Assembly: GCA_017452785.1 (NCBI GenBank)
Contig: JAFTLT010000025.1
Coordinates: 1 to 53,443, forward strand
Direction: 5' to 3'
DNA length: 53,443 nt
From: Clostridia bacterium
GTDB lineage: Bacteria > Bacillota > Clostridia > Oscillospirales > Acutalibacteraceae
In this document: positions 30,929 to 39,842 of the stretch, in pieces
Numbering within the stretch: position 1 is the first letter of the stretch
How the letters are laid out: every line of letters begins with the position of its first letter
The notes under the pieces: generated by a model
What the model was told of the DNA's origin: nothing
Seen by the model: only the letters and a program-made list of their open reading frames with translations
Databases searched by the model: none
Made by a program: the position numbers and the translations under genes

Positions 30929-32215
30929 ATGAAAAAGACATTTAAAAAACTTACAGCTATATTGTTGGTATCAATTATGCTTATTGCTTCGGTGCCAATG
31001 CAATCCTTTGCGGGTTTTGACAACTTTAGAATTCCTATAATAAAGAGCATTGAATTCGGCGAAAGCCCGCAATCTATATCCCTCAAAGAGCTTGATAATT
31101 ATTACACTATGCTTTTTGAGGCTTTTGAGGAAGATGGGATAACTTTAGAAAGCCTGACAGAAAAGTTTCCTTTAAATTATGATACTATATTGAATTTTTA
31201 TTTCTCTTCATCAAATTTTGAATATGAGTTTGATATTACGCTTTTTTCGGGTAAAAAATATACCGTTTCCTCTGAATATGCTTCTGTAAAGCTGAATAAA
31301 ACTTTCAGCCTTGAGATAGACGCTTTCATCACTTATGATACATATCTGGAGGCTAAAGAAAAAGGTTCAGATGAAATTGAAGTTAATCTTTGCGGATATC
31401 TTTATAACAACCGTACATATGATTATTTTGATGCTGCTGATTACACATCGAAAACAACGTTGCCTCTTAAGTCGATGATTGTAAAGAATATCACTCCGCT
31501 TTCAGGAATTCCGGATAAGCTTTATGCTGATAGCGATTATATTGATATAGACGGTGCAGAGTTTTTGATTGAATATGCAGACGGTACAGTAACTACTTCA
31601 AAAGCGGTACGCACTTCAGATGCTGATGACGTATTTTATGATAACTATACCCTTGACGGAAATGAATTATTTGTCTGGACTGAGTATGATTATGACGAGG
31701 AGACCGATAAAAATATAGCAGAATACTGTTTTGAATATCTTGATGCATATTTTAAAACATCTGCTGAATTTGTAGAAACATCTCTTTTTAAGAGCGTTAA
31801 AATTACCGATTGTGATTTTGATGTTAACACAGCAGTGCTGAAATCTATTAGTTATGAGCTTACCTATGAGGACGGCAGAGTTCTTTCTTTCACAAAGGAT
31901 TTATCCGAAGAGGAGGTCGAAATGCTGGTCTTAGGTAAAGAGATCAATTTTATTGATGGCTATATTGTTTATGTCTACCTTACTGTAGGCGGTTTTGATG
32001 TTTTCAGCGAGAAAATCAATGTGGATACAATTGATATTGAACTTAGTATAGGCGAAAATTCAGATGTTTACAAAACAGATATTCCTCACAAAGATATAAT
32101 TAACGGTATGTTGAATGTGTACTTTTTCTTTGTAAATATAATTGAAAAAATCCAGAATATAATTGACTTTATTTTCTTTTTTAATTTTGATATGAAAGGA
32201 CATGGGACATTATGA
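30929..32215 (+). CDS. secreted protein of unknown function
   Basis: This 428-residue protein has a signal peptide (residues 1-28, ending SFAG) and AAGGAGG upstream. The mature part is acidic, with many Tyr, Asp and Glu residues and predicted beta structure (for example LYADSDYIDIDGAEFLIEYADGTVTTSKAVRTSD, an LPXXG-free Ig-like look). The C-terminal 40 residues are strongly hydrophobic and aromatic (MLNVYFFFVNIIEKIQNIIDFIFFF), perhaps a membrane anchor. Its stop overlaps the start of the peptidase gene (ATGA at 32212-32215), so the two are translationally coupled. I do not recognise a family. Confidence 0.75.
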   Translation: MKKTFKKLTAILLVSIMLIASVPMQSFAGFDNFRIPIIKSIEFGESPQSISLKELDNYYTMLFEAFEEDGITLESLTEKFPLNYDTILNFYFSSSNFEYEFDITLFSGKKYTVSSEYASVKLNKTFSLEIDAFITYDTYLEAKEKGSDEIEVNLCGYLYNNRTYDYFDAADYTSKTTLPLKSMIVKNITPLSGIPDKLYADSDYIDIDGAEFLIEYADGTVTTSKAVRTSDADDVFYDNYTLDGNELFVWTEYDYDEETDKNIAEYCFEYLDAYFKTSAEFVETSLFKSVKITDCDFDVNTAVLKSISYELTYEDGRVLSFTKDLSEEEVEMLVLGKEINFIDGYIVYVYLTVGGFDVFSEKINVDTIDIELSIGENSDVYKTDIPHKDIINGMLNVYFFFVNIIEKIQNIIDFIFFFNFDMKGHGTL

Positions 32216-33696
32216 ATTTTAGTATATCAAAAGAAAGAATGCTTGAAGGTATGCACACCATGAACTCTTTCGACACAAGACTTACTGGCAGCAAGGGGCA
32301 CAATGATTTTATCAAGTGGCTTAAAGATGAAATCATAAAGATGGATATTCCTATTTATTCCGACCCTTTTTATTTCAGACGTTGGGAAGAAAAGAATTCC
32401 TCAATCGAAATAATTGACGGTGATAAGAATTTTAATATTCCCGTTTCATCAGCTTATCCATATTCAGGTCAGACATCTGCCGGTGGAATAACAGAAGAGC
32501 TCGTATATGTAAAAAGTGTTAAAGATATACCGAAAACTACGGGTAAAATTGCAGTTTTCAATGTAGCAAATATAAACTTTCTGCCAAGTGAAATTGCCTT
32601 TGACAAGCGTTCAAGTTATCCGGAGGATGTTGTGCTTGAAAAGAAATACGAAGGTCCGGTTATCACAAGTTTTGTTCAGTGCTTTTACGGCATAGTTTCA
32701 AAGCTTTCCAAAGCAAAGGCAGTTATCCTGATATGGAAAGGTCTTCATGACGATATGATTGAAGGTCAGTACCTTTCATTCATAGCAGACTATCAGAATA
32801 TACCTATGCTCTGGGTCAACGAAACCAACGGCAAAAAGATAATTGAAGCGGCAAAGGCGCATAAGAAGGCGAAGTTCGTCCTTGAATCGGAAATTGAAGA
32901 ACATGCACATACCGAAAGCTTTTACTGCATTATTAAAGGTAAAAATCAAAAGGAGAATGTTATCATAAACACTCATACTGACGGTACAAACTGTGTGGAA
33001 GAAAACGGGCCCATTGCTCTGTTGGAGCTTATGAGAAATATGAAAGACACAGTGCCTGAAAGAACACACATTTTTCTTTTCACTACGGGACATTTCCGAC
33101 TTCCCCATTTCGAGGATATCAGAACAGGTGCATTCCAGTCTGCATCACGGTGGCTCGCCATGCACAGAGATTTATGGGACGGCAAGGGTGAACATTTCAA
33201 ATGCGTTGCTAATCTCACCATTGAGCATTTAGGCTGCAAGGAATGGCGTGATATTGACGGCGAATACAAATATACGGGCAAGCCTGAAATTGACCTTGTA
33301 TATACCGGCAATAAGTTTATGGATAAGCTCTATATTGACACTGTAAAGGGCAGAAAAACTATCCGCACAATGACACTTCGTGGTCACAATGCGCTTCATT
33401 TTGGTGAAGGACAGAATTTCTTTACTATGGGTGTTCCTGAAATAAGCCTTGTTCCCGCACCCTATTATCTCTGCGTTGTCAGTGACAGCCATGAGATGGA
33501 AAAGTTTGATATTGACCTTATGACTGAGCAGACAGAAACCTTCGCAAAGCTTATAGAAAAGATAGAAAAAATCTCTGCCAAAGAGCTCGGCAAGAGTGAC
33601 GGATATTCAATCGTTAAAGCTAAGAGTGTTTCAGGCGGATATGATTTCAGCCTGAAAGGTATTGCGGATAAGATTTCGTCTGTAATAAAAAAATAA
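32212..33696 (+). CDS. M28-type metallopeptidase-like protein without signal peptide
   Basis: This 494-residue protein starts NFSISKERMLEGMHTMNSFDTRLTGSKGHNDFIKWLKDEI, as M28 aminopeptidases do. A PA-like inserted region spans about residues 95-235. The zinc-site segments are visible: NVIINTHTDGTNCVEENGPIALLELM (His and Asp of the first metal pair, about 247), FTTGHFRLPHFED, LTIEHLGCKEW, and the late VVSDSHEMEKFD with the final His. The order fits the M28 fold, but the Glu-Glu pair is not where I expect it, so activity is uncertain. There is no export signal although the upstream coupled gene encodes a secreted protein. Confidence 0.65.
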   Translation: MNFSISKERMLEGMHTMNSFDTRLTGSKGHNDFIKWLKDEIIKMDIPIYSDPFYFRRWEEKNSSIEIIDGDKNFNIPVSSAYPYSGQTSAGGITEELVYVKSVKDIPKTTGKIAVFNVANINFLPSEIAFDKRSSYPEDVVLEKKYEGPVITSFVQCFYGIVSKLSKAKAVILIWKGLHDDMIEGQYLSFIADYQNIPMLWVNETNGKKIIEAAKAHKKAKFVLESEIEEHAHTESFYCIIKGKNQKENVIINTHTDGTNCVEENGPIALLELMRNMKDTVPERTHIFLFTTGHFRLPHFEDIRTGAFQSASRWLAMHRDLWDGKGEHFKCVANLTIEHLGCKEWRDIDGEYKYTGKPEIDLVYTGNKFMDKLYIDTVKGRKTIRTMTLRGHNALHFGEGQNFFTMGVPEISLVPAPYYLCVVSDSHEMEKFDIDLMTEQTETFAKLIEKIEKISAKELGKSDGYSIVKAKSVSGGYDFSLKGIADKISSVIKK

Positions 33697-33786
33697 ACCG
33701 GCAGATTTGTTCTTTCGGTCAGAAAAATTCAGGCTATGTGAAGCTCATTTCGATTTATATAGGAGTAGGTTGTCAGGTGAAATTTA

Positions 33787-33815
33787 TTGACAGATAATAT
33801 ATACAATGATATAAT
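33787..33815 (+). promoter_or_regulatory. perfect-consensus sigma-A promoter
   Basis: TTGACA (33787-33792), 17-bp spacer, TATAAT (33810-33815), followed by AAAAGGGGAG before the start at 33849. Both hexamers match consensus exactly, so the Fn3 gene should be strongly transcribed. Confidence 0.85.
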
Positions 33816-33848
33816 TTTGTTGAAAATATATAAAAGGGGAGATAAATT

Positions 33849-35993
33849 ATGAAAAGGAAAATTGGAATTTTGTCATTTGTTGCGATCCTTGTCGCTTTGC
33901 TGACATTGTCTGTCAGTGCGATAACTATCAGCGAGTTTTCAAGTGACAGCACATTCAAGCCCGTGGCATACTCTACTCACAAAAGAGTATCGAGTGTTAC
34001 ACTCTACGGCAATGCTGATTATCTTTGTATGAAAGCTTATTCGGAGAAAAACAACTCAGAGCTTTTCTGTCTGGACATCTATTCTGATTCCAAGTATAAG
34101 AACCCCGTAACAACCTATTCAAACACCTTTAAAATCGGAACAAAATATGAAAATATTCTTTTTGATCTTACCGGCTTTGAAAACGGTACATATTATGCTA
34201 TGGCATATGTAAAGAAAAAGCCTGCCATCAGTTATTATGAAGGTCAGTTAAAAAAAGACCCGGACACAGAGGTTAAGTTCAAAATAGTAATCAACAGAAA
34301 AGGTTCCTCAGATATCAAAAATGCCAAGGTCGTTATGTACGGTTATGAAAACACAGAAAACGGCCCCACTGTTTATTGGTATAATCTGCCCAAAGCAAAA
34401 GGTTATTATGTCTATAGAAAAGACGGCGATAAATACAAGAAAATCGCAACGATAAAAACCAACAAAGGTAACTTCGGACAGTACAACGATAAGACCTATA
34501 AGGGTAAGAATGCTACTAAGTATTATAAAATCAAAGCTTACAGTGGCAGTACCGTTTCGGGCTATTCCAAAAATAATGTCAAAGCAGTTATAGTTAAAAC
34601 TCCGACAGTTAAAGTTCAGGCTATTTACGGTGACAGAATTAAAGTATCGTGGAGCTCTGTCGGTGTGAAAAATGCAGAATATACAGTTTACCGTGCTACG
34701 GGTAAAAACGGAGAGTGGGAGAAACTCGGTTGGACAACTGACAGATACTTCTACGATTCAAAAAGCAGCAATAATCTCAAAAATAACACAGCTTATTACT
34801 ATACCGTTATAGCGACAACCTCCAATGCAATCAGCGGTTATGATACAGACGGTGTCGGTATCAGATTTTTCTATACACCCAAGCTTGAAAGTGCATCGGC
34901 AACTAAAGATGACATAACTGTAAGATGGAAAAAGATTACAGGCGCAACAAGCTATGAGATTTACAGAAGAGCCAATAAAAATGACGATTGGGTGAAAATC
35001 GGCACATCAAAGACCACCTCTTATACTGATGAAACCATAGAGGAAGGAACTGCTTATTATTACACGGTTAAAGCTAAGAAAGGCAACTCTCTCGGTTCTT
35101 ATAACAATACAGGTATATGTGGCGGATATTTCCCGGCACCTGCAGTAAATGATATTACAGAATTAGAAAACGGCTATCCCGTTATAACCTGGTCTGAGGT
35201 TAAGAACTGTGATAAATATGTTGTTTACAGAAGAGATGCCGATGGTACCGAGTGGAAAAAAATAGCCACAACTAAAGAGCTTAGTTACACCGATACAGAC
35301 AGTAGTCTTGAAAGTGGCAAAGAGTATTATTACACTGTAAAAGGTGTCTGTGTTGTCGATAATTCAACGTCTTTGTATTCCGATATGGATGAAACGGGCA
35401 AGGCTGTATATTACTACGGTATAATCAGAAATCTTGCTCCTGCGGTATCAGAAAAGGGTATAGCCCTCTTGTGGGATAAGGTTGCAGGCGCAGCTCGGTA
35501 TAATATTTACAGAAAAACAGAAGGTCAGGAGCTTGAGCTTATCGGTACCTCTGCAGAGCCAAATTACACCGACCTTACAGCCGAAAAAGATGTAGCGTAT
35601 ATCTATAAGGTAACCTACTTTGTAGGTGATGAAGAAATGACAGTCTACGCCGGAGAAACAAAGGCTCAAATTAAAGATAATCCTATTAAGCTGAATGATG
35701 AAGGATGCTACACTGTTACCAACAACTGGGGTTACTACACCGTTAAAATCAAAGACGCCGACCCCTTTGCACTTTACAGCTTTTATCTTAAAACCGATGA
35801 AGGCATGAAGCTTTATTTACAGAAAAAAACCTCTGACGGAAGTTTTAATGTAATGCATGTTCCTGATGTGACAGAAGCAGAATTTATTGTCACTGCAGTT
35901 ATGGAAGACGGCACAGTTTACGGCTTTGACGGTGCTGAAAGCTTCAAGCTATACTACCCTGAAATCCAAAGCCCTACCACAAAATCAAACTAG
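33849..35993 (+). CDS. secreted multi-Fn3 protein, part before an in-frame amber codon
   Basis: This part is 714 residues with a signal peptide (residues 1-24, ending LSVSA). After an N-terminal beta domain (about 25-155) come Fn3-like repeats of about 85-95 residues, recognisable by the recurring YxVYRK/R...WxKIxTxxxxxYxDxxxxxxxxYYYTVKA pattern (around residues 160-250, 250-340, 340-425, 425-525, 525-615). It ends at a TAG (35991-35993), but the same frame continues without another stop to 36992 with more repeats of the same kind. The gene is therefore split by a single nonsense codon. Likely a cell-surface protein; a binding partner is unknown. Confidence 0.8.
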   Translation: MKRKIGILSFVAILVALLTLSVSAITISEFSSDSTFKPVAYSTHKRVSSVTLYGNADYLCMKAYSEKNNSELFCLDIYSDSKYKNPVTTYSNTFKIGTKYENILFDLTGFENGTYYAMAYVKKKPAISYYEGQLKKDPDTEVKFKIVINRKGSSDIKNAKVVMYGYENTENGPTVYWYNLPKAKGYYVYRKDGDKYKKIATIKTNKGNFGQYNDKTYKGKNATKYYKIKAYSGSTVSGYSKNNVKAVIVKTPTVKVQAIYGDRIKVSWSSVGVKNAEYTVYRATGKNGEWEKLGWTTDRYFYDSKSSNNLKNNTAYYYTVIATTSNAISGYDTDGVGIRFFYTPKLESASATKDDITVRWKKITGATSYEIYRRANKNDDWVKIGTSKTTSYTDETIEEGTAYYYTVKAKKGNSLGSYNNTGICGGYFPAPAVNDITELENGYPVITWSEVKNCDKYVVYRRDADGTEWKKIATTKELSYTDTDSSLESGKEYYYTVKGVCVVDNSTSLYSDMDETGKAVYYYGIIRNLAPAVSEKGIALLWDKVAGAARYNIYRKTEGQELELIGTSAEPNYTDLTAEKDVAYIYKVTYFVGDEEMTVYAGETKAQIKDNPIKLNDEGCYTVTNNWGYYTVKIKDADPFALYSFYLKTDEGMKLYLQKKTSDGSFNVMHVPDVTEAEFIVTAVMEDGTVYGFDGAESFKLYYPEIQSPTTKSN

Positions 35994-36992
35994 ACAGAGG
36001 GTACTATTGAGATTTCCTGGCCTGATATAGAGGGTGCTGACAAGTATTATGTATATAAATATGATAAACTTATCGCCACAGTTGAAAACGCTACATCATA
36101 TCTTGATACTGATGTCGAAGAGGGCAAATTATGTAATTATTATATAGCTGTTGTTATCGACTATTGCGTTATCAAAATTAACTATCAGGTATCAGGCTGC
36201 ATTATGAAAGTGCCTGAAGTTAAGGCAGAGGTAAAAGAAAATTACGTCAGCATCAGTTGGGACGATAGTTTTGTGTACGATGATGTATTAAGACGTAAAG
36301 AGGGCGAAACTACCTGGACTAAACTTGCCAGAGTAAGTAATGGGCTCTATCACGATAATACTGCCGAAGATTCACAGGTCTACTATTACACTGTGAGACC
36401 TAATGATGAACGGTTTGGCTATGGTAGATATGATGAAACCGGTGTTAAGGTATGCTATATGGAACCTGTTAAGTTTTCAAAGTTAGAGGTTTCAGGCAGC
36501 AAGATTATTGTAGAGTGGCTCCAAAAGGATGTTGCTGATAGCTATAAACTTTACCGAAAAGCTTCCGGCGACAGCAAGTGGAGTCTTATCAAAACCTACA
36601 ATAAGGATGACGAGCTTAGATACGAAGATACTAACATTTATAGTGGTGCTAAGTATAATTACGGCGTTGTTGCAATAAGGGGCACATCCAAGAGCGTCAG
36701 AGTAGCTCAAAGTGTTTTATATCTTGCTCCCGTAAAATTAGTTTCAGCTAAAGCGGGTACCAAAGGCATAACCGTTAAATTCGAAAATCTCGGCAAAACA
36801 GATGCTTATGTTGTTTACCGTAAGACAAAATCAACTGCTTGGAAGAAGATTGCAATCTTAAACTCTGCCGCATCGTCTTATACAGACACAAGTGTTAAGT
36901 CAGGTACGAAGTACACCTACACAGTAGCTCAGACAAGAAGCTCTTATGTAGGTCCCTATGATACCAAAGGCGTTTCAGCCACAGCTAAATAA
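35994..36992 (+). pseudogene. continuation of the multi-Fn3 gene after the amber codon
   Basis: These 332 sense codons continue in the same frame as 33849-35993 (the distance from the TAG to the ATG at 36204 is exactly 70 codons). They encode further Fn3-like units: IEISWPDIEGADKYYVYKYD straight after the TAG, then VSISWDDSFVYDDVLRRKEG, KIIVEWLQKDVADSYKLYRK and ITVKFENLGKTDAYVVYRKT. The ATG at 36204 has no ribosome binding site and no signal peptide, so translation by itself is unlikely; an automatic caller may list 36204-36992 as a gene. The whole gene would be 33849-36992. The codon before mutation may have been CAG (Gln), one transition away. Confidence 0.75.
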
Positions 36993-37000
36993 TCTACCAC

Positions 37001-37030
37001 AACCCCTCGGCTCAGCCGGGGGGTTATTGA
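37001..37030 (+). terminator. GC-rich Rho-independent terminator
   Basis: AACCCCTCGGC and GCCGGGGGGTT pair around a 3-nt TCA loop, followed by ATTGAATG and later TTTATTTTTTATT. It follows the Fn3 gene stop. Confidence 0.75.
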
Positions 37031-37143
37031 ATGAGTTTATTTTTTATTATTATGGTCTCCCATCTGTCATACTTATAGTAAGAAGTCACAATTAGAGTTG
37101 AAATAACAAATAAAGTAGATTTTATATAACAAAACACCTCAAA

Positions 37144-37224
37144 ACAAAAAGGTTATAGTACGGTTAAAACTCCGTTCGTGATAATCCTTTTTATAATCAA
37201 TAACCGTACTATAACCTTTTTTGT
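37144..37224. repeat. long inverted repeat (23/24-bp arms)
   Basis: The left arm 37144-37166 and right arm 37201-37224 are reverse complements (acaaaaaggttatagtacgg-tta and the inverse), with one extra T in the right arm and a 34-nt loop. On the plus strand the right arm ends in TTTTTTGTTG and could terminate transcription. It lies 115 bp upstream of a recombinase remnant. The rest of 37031-37339 holds no gene that I can support. Confidence 0.7.
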
Positions 37225-37339
37225 TGTAGAAAACAGTGTTTTTATGCTTGTCCGCATAGAAAACCCACCTAGCTCGGTGGTACCTTAATATTGGTATCGG
37301 TAAATAGAGCCTGAGACAGTTTAACAGACCATAAGTGGG

Positions 37340-37846
37340 ATGGAAAGTTTACTTAAAAATGAGGTGATAAGAATTGCTAAAAAGAGACGAAAATCTATAA
37401 CACAGCAGATTATGAAAGATGTGGTAAAAGAACTCAATAAACACCAACATGACTTAACGAGGCAACAATACATAAGAGATTTTAAGCGTTATGTTGTATA
37501 TTGCAGGCAGCTTCATAATGTCAAGACTTTAGAAGAAACCAAGGCGTATATTCAAGAATATGCTGACTATTTAACCTACGAAAGACAGTTATCTGCATCA
37601 ACGGTTCATACATATTTGGCGAGTATCTGCTCAGTACATAATATTAAATTATCAAGGTTCGAAAAGCCCATCAGACATTGCGCTGAATATACCAGAGGAA
37701 GAAAAACTATGCTTGATCCGGAATCAAGCCAGGATTTCTTTCGTATGGAAAATCAGCGATTATATCTTTTTCAAAAGGCGGTAGGTATCAGACGCAACGA
37801 GTTGCGAAATCTTCGATGTAATGATTTTGTATTAGATGAGAGTTCG
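37340..37846 (+). pseudogene. tyrosine recombinase, truncated before the catalytic domain is complete
   Basis: About 169 codons look like a phage-integrase/XerD-type recombinase: an SAM-like core-binding domain (about residues 25-120, QQYIRDFKRYVVYCRQL...YADYLTYERQLSASTVHTYLASICSVHN) and the beginning of the catalytic domain with RRNELRNLRCNDFVLDE, which contains the first catalytic Arg. The remaining catalytic residues (His-x-x-Arg and Tyr) are missing. From about 37847 the frame runs into the antisense of blaI and stops at 37942, which adds a nonsense tail. A simple gene caller would give 37340-37942. It was probably the integrase of a mobile element. Confidence 0.75.
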
Positions 37847-38047
37847 TACAAGGGATGTGACAACTGTTTTTTCATTTTTCAAAACACCTCGTTCATACAA
37901 ACGCTTGATAACAGTATAGGTTGTAGTAGGCTTCCAGCCTAGCTGCTCTTTGCAAAGAGTAACAAGTTCGCTACTCTTTACAGGTTTATGCTCCCATAAA
38001 ATCAAGCAAAAATGGTACTTGCTTTCAAATCCTTTTGGTGTATCCAT
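37847..38047 (-). pseudogene. blaI: BlaI/CopY-type repressor, 3'-truncated
   Basis: The start is the ATG at 38047 after AAAGGAG. About 67 residues of a BlaI/MecI/CopY winged-helix repressor remain (ILWEHKPVKSSELVTLCKEQLGWKPTTTYTVIKRLYERGVLKNEKTVVTSLV), covering the DNA-binding domain. The gene then crosses the junction at about 37846 and ends in unrelated residues (RTLI, stop at 37832). The C-terminal dimerisation domain, usually another 50-60 residues, is missing. No M56/BlaR sensor gene is next to it. A DNA-binding fragment might still bind the dyad upstream, weakly. Confidence 0.75.
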
Positions 38048-38062
38048 ATTGATTTCTCCTTT

Positions 38063-38090
38063 CTCTAATCCATTAGAGTTGATTTGTCAA
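38063..38090 (-). promoter_or_regulatory. blaI promoter with operator dyad
   Basis: On the minus strand TTGACA (38090-38085) is followed after 17 bp by TAGAGA (38067-38062). A perfect 16-bp dyad CTCTAATCCATTAGAG (38063-38078) covers the -10 region. This is the place and size expected for a BlaI-type autoregulatory operator, although the sequence is not the classical TACA-TGTA. Confidence 0.55.
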
Positions 38091-38140
38091 TAGGATTTGA
38101 AATATATAATCAGAAAATGGAGAGGATTTTTAATTACAAC

Positions 38141-38195
38141 CTTACAAAATCTTAAGATTCCTCACATTGAAATTACCTCACCAAATCTGTATAAT
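38141..38195 (+). promoter_or_regulatory. promoter of the two-component operon with a response-regulator-like site
   Basis: TTGAAA (38167-38172), 17-bp spacer, TATAAT (38190-38195). Just upstream, CTTACAAAATCTTAAGAT (38141-38158) has hexamers CTTA-CA and CTTA-AG spaced 10 bp. Almost the same 18-mer (two differences) occurs at 40163-40180 upstream of the ABC transporter operon. This is typical of OmpR-family direct-repeat sites. Confidence 0.65.
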
Positions 38196-38227
38196 ATAAT
38201 CAGACTAACCCCAAGGATGGTGAAAGC

Positions 38228-38887
38228 ATGAAAGCAAAAATACTCCTCGTTGAGGACGATGTATATCTTCGTGAAGGCTTGTGTGAGCTTCTTTTGAAAG
38301 AAGGCTACGAGCCTGTTTCAGCGTGCAACTGTAAGGAAGGCAGAAAGCTTTTCACCGAAGACAGCTTTGACCTCATCATCCTAGATGTTATGCTTCCCGA
38401 CGGAAACGGTCTTGACCTTTGCTCTTTCATTCGCTCTACAGGTGCAGATACGCCTATTCTTTTCCTCACCGCTTGTGATGAAGAGTTTCAGATTGTCCGT
38501 GGACTTGATGCAGGTGCAGATGATTATGTAACCAAGCCCTTCAGGCTTCTTGAGCTTCTTTCCCGTATCCGTGCTCTTCTTCGCAGAAAGACTGCCACAA
38601 CAACCTATCAGTTCGGCGATATCATAGTCGATATTTCAAATATGACCGTGAAGAAAGACGGAGAAACCCTTTTCCTCACACCCACAGAATTTCAGATTCT
38701 CTCTGCTCTTGTTCAGAATAACGGTGTTATCGTGACCCGTGCTTCACTTCTACAGCGTATATGGGACAGCGACGGCAACTTTATCGATGATAACACTCTT
38801 TCGGTACACATCAGCCGTCTTCGTGACAAGATAGGTGCTAACCATATAGCAACCATTCGTGGTACCGGTTACAGATGGGAGGAATAA
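38228..38887 (+). CDS. OmpR-family response regulator
   Basis: This 219-residue protein has a receiver domain (about 1-118) with the acidic pocket ED at 9-10, phospho-acceptor Asp in LIILDVMLPDGNG (about 52), Thr in LFLTA and Lys in VTKPF, and a C-terminal winged helix (about 125-219, ending HISRLRDKIGANHIATIRGTGYRWE). It lies 3 nt before its histidine kinase. The shared promoter motif at 38141 and 40163 suggests it controls both its own operon and the ABC exporter genes. It is close to the regulators of bacitracin/lantibiotic-type detoxification modules in layout, which is inference. Confidence 0.92.
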   Translation: MKAKILLVEDDVYLREGLCELLLKEGYEPVSACNCKEGRKLFTEDSFDLIILDVMLPDGNGLDLCSFIRSTGADTPILFLTACDEEFQIVRGLDAGADDYVTKPFRLLELLSRIRALLRRKTATTTYQFGDIIVDISNMTVKKDGETLFLTPTEFQILSALVQNNGVIVTRASLLQRIWDSDGNFIDDNTLSVHISRLRDKIGANHIATIRGTGYRWEE

Positions 38888-38890
38888 CTT

Positions 38891-39790
38891 ATGAAAGATA
38901 TTTTTCTCATTGTTGCTCTTGTTGTTATGACGGTGCTTTGTGCAGTTTTACTTGCTCTTCTTATCATCAATAAAAAGAAAACCCGTGCTTTGACACAGAG
39001 CATTGATAAATTCATCAAAGACGGCACTATGACCGAGCTTTCTACCTCTGACGGAGATTTTGCTCACCTGCAGAGTAATGTCTGTGAGCTTGAAACAAGA
39101 CTTATTCAGGAGCATGAATACACCAAGCTTGAAGCCAAGAATAACACCGAGTTCATCTCCGATATTTCACATCAGCTGAAAACTCCGCTTGCAGGGCTTC
39201 GACTTTACTGCGAAATGGAGCATAACACTACACCGAGCAGTCACACAGAAAAAGAGCTTGTACTTATCAGCAAAATGGAAAAACTTATCTACAATGTGCT
39301 TAAGCTTGAAAAAATCCGTAGCGATACCTATGTGATGAACTTTGAAGAAACAGAGCTTTCCGACCTTTTGCTTGACCTTAAGGCAGAGTTTTCTGCTCTT
39401 TTCCCAACTAAAACTATCACCGTTAAAGGCGGCGGTTCTCTTCGTACAGACAAAACCTGGCTTCATGAGGCTCTCGGTAATGTTATCAAGAATGCCTGCG
39501 AGCATACCAAGGTTGACGGAAAGGTTGATATTCTTATTGAACAAGCCGAGAAAAGTGTCAGCGTGATTATTGAAGATAACGGTGGCGGTGTACCAGAAAA
39601 AGAACTGCCTATGCTTTTCAGAAGATTTCACCGTACGGAAAATGCTTCACCCGACAGTGCAGGTATAGGTCTTTCTATCACCAAAGCAATAGTTGAAAAG
39701 CATCACGGCACAATCACAGCAGAGAACATCGAAAATGGTCTTCGTGTAGCTATGTGCTTTCCTATAATTGATGCTAACTTGAAGCTTTAA
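38891..39790 (+). CDS. sensor histidine kinase with a minimal N-terminal membrane segment
   Basis: This 299-residue protein has one N-terminal transmembrane helix (about 4-27), no extracellular sensor domain, an H-box FISDISHQLKTPLAGLRLYCEM (His about residue 97), and a HATPase domain with the N-box NVIKNACEHT, G1 EDNGGGVPEKEL, F-box and G2 SAGIGLSITKAIVEKHHG. Kinases of this shape often sense through a partner ABC transporter, which fits the exporter genes downstream. It is co-transcribed with the response regulator. Confidence 0.9.
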   Translation: MKDIFLIVALVVMTVLCAVLLALLIINKKKTRALTQSIDKFIKDGTMTELSTSDGDFAHLQSNVCELETRLIQEHEYTKLEAKNNTEFISDISHQLKTPLAGLRLYCEMEHNTTPSSHTEKELVLISKMEKLIYNVLKLEKIRSDTYVMNFEETELSDLLLDLKAEFSALFPTKTITVKGGGSLRTDKTWLHEALGNVIKNACEHTKVDGKVDILIEQAEKSVSVIIEDNGGGVPEKELPMLFRRFHRTENASPDSAGIGLSITKAIVEKHHGTITAENIENGLRVAMCFPIIDANLKL

Positions 39791-39807
39791 GGCAAAAAAG
39801 AAAGCAC

Positions 39808-39836
39808 TTGACATTGATAGCCAAGTGCTGTATAAT
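39808..39836 (+). promoter_or_regulatory. consensus promoter of the plus-strand small RNA
   Basis: TTGACA (39808-39813), exactly 17 bp, TATAAT (39831-39836). An 8-bp inverted repeat, AGCACTTG (39803-39810) and CAAGTGCT (39822-39829), overlaps the -35 and spacer; it could be an operator or the terminator of the kinase gene. No protein-coding start follows within 300 bp on this strand. Confidence 0.7.
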
Positions 39837-39842
39837 ATAGTC

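Noticed and set aside
37832-37942. Functional C-termini of the recombinase and blaI
   Set aside because: Both ends are simply the other gene read in antisense after the junction, without the conserved catalytic or dimerisation parts.
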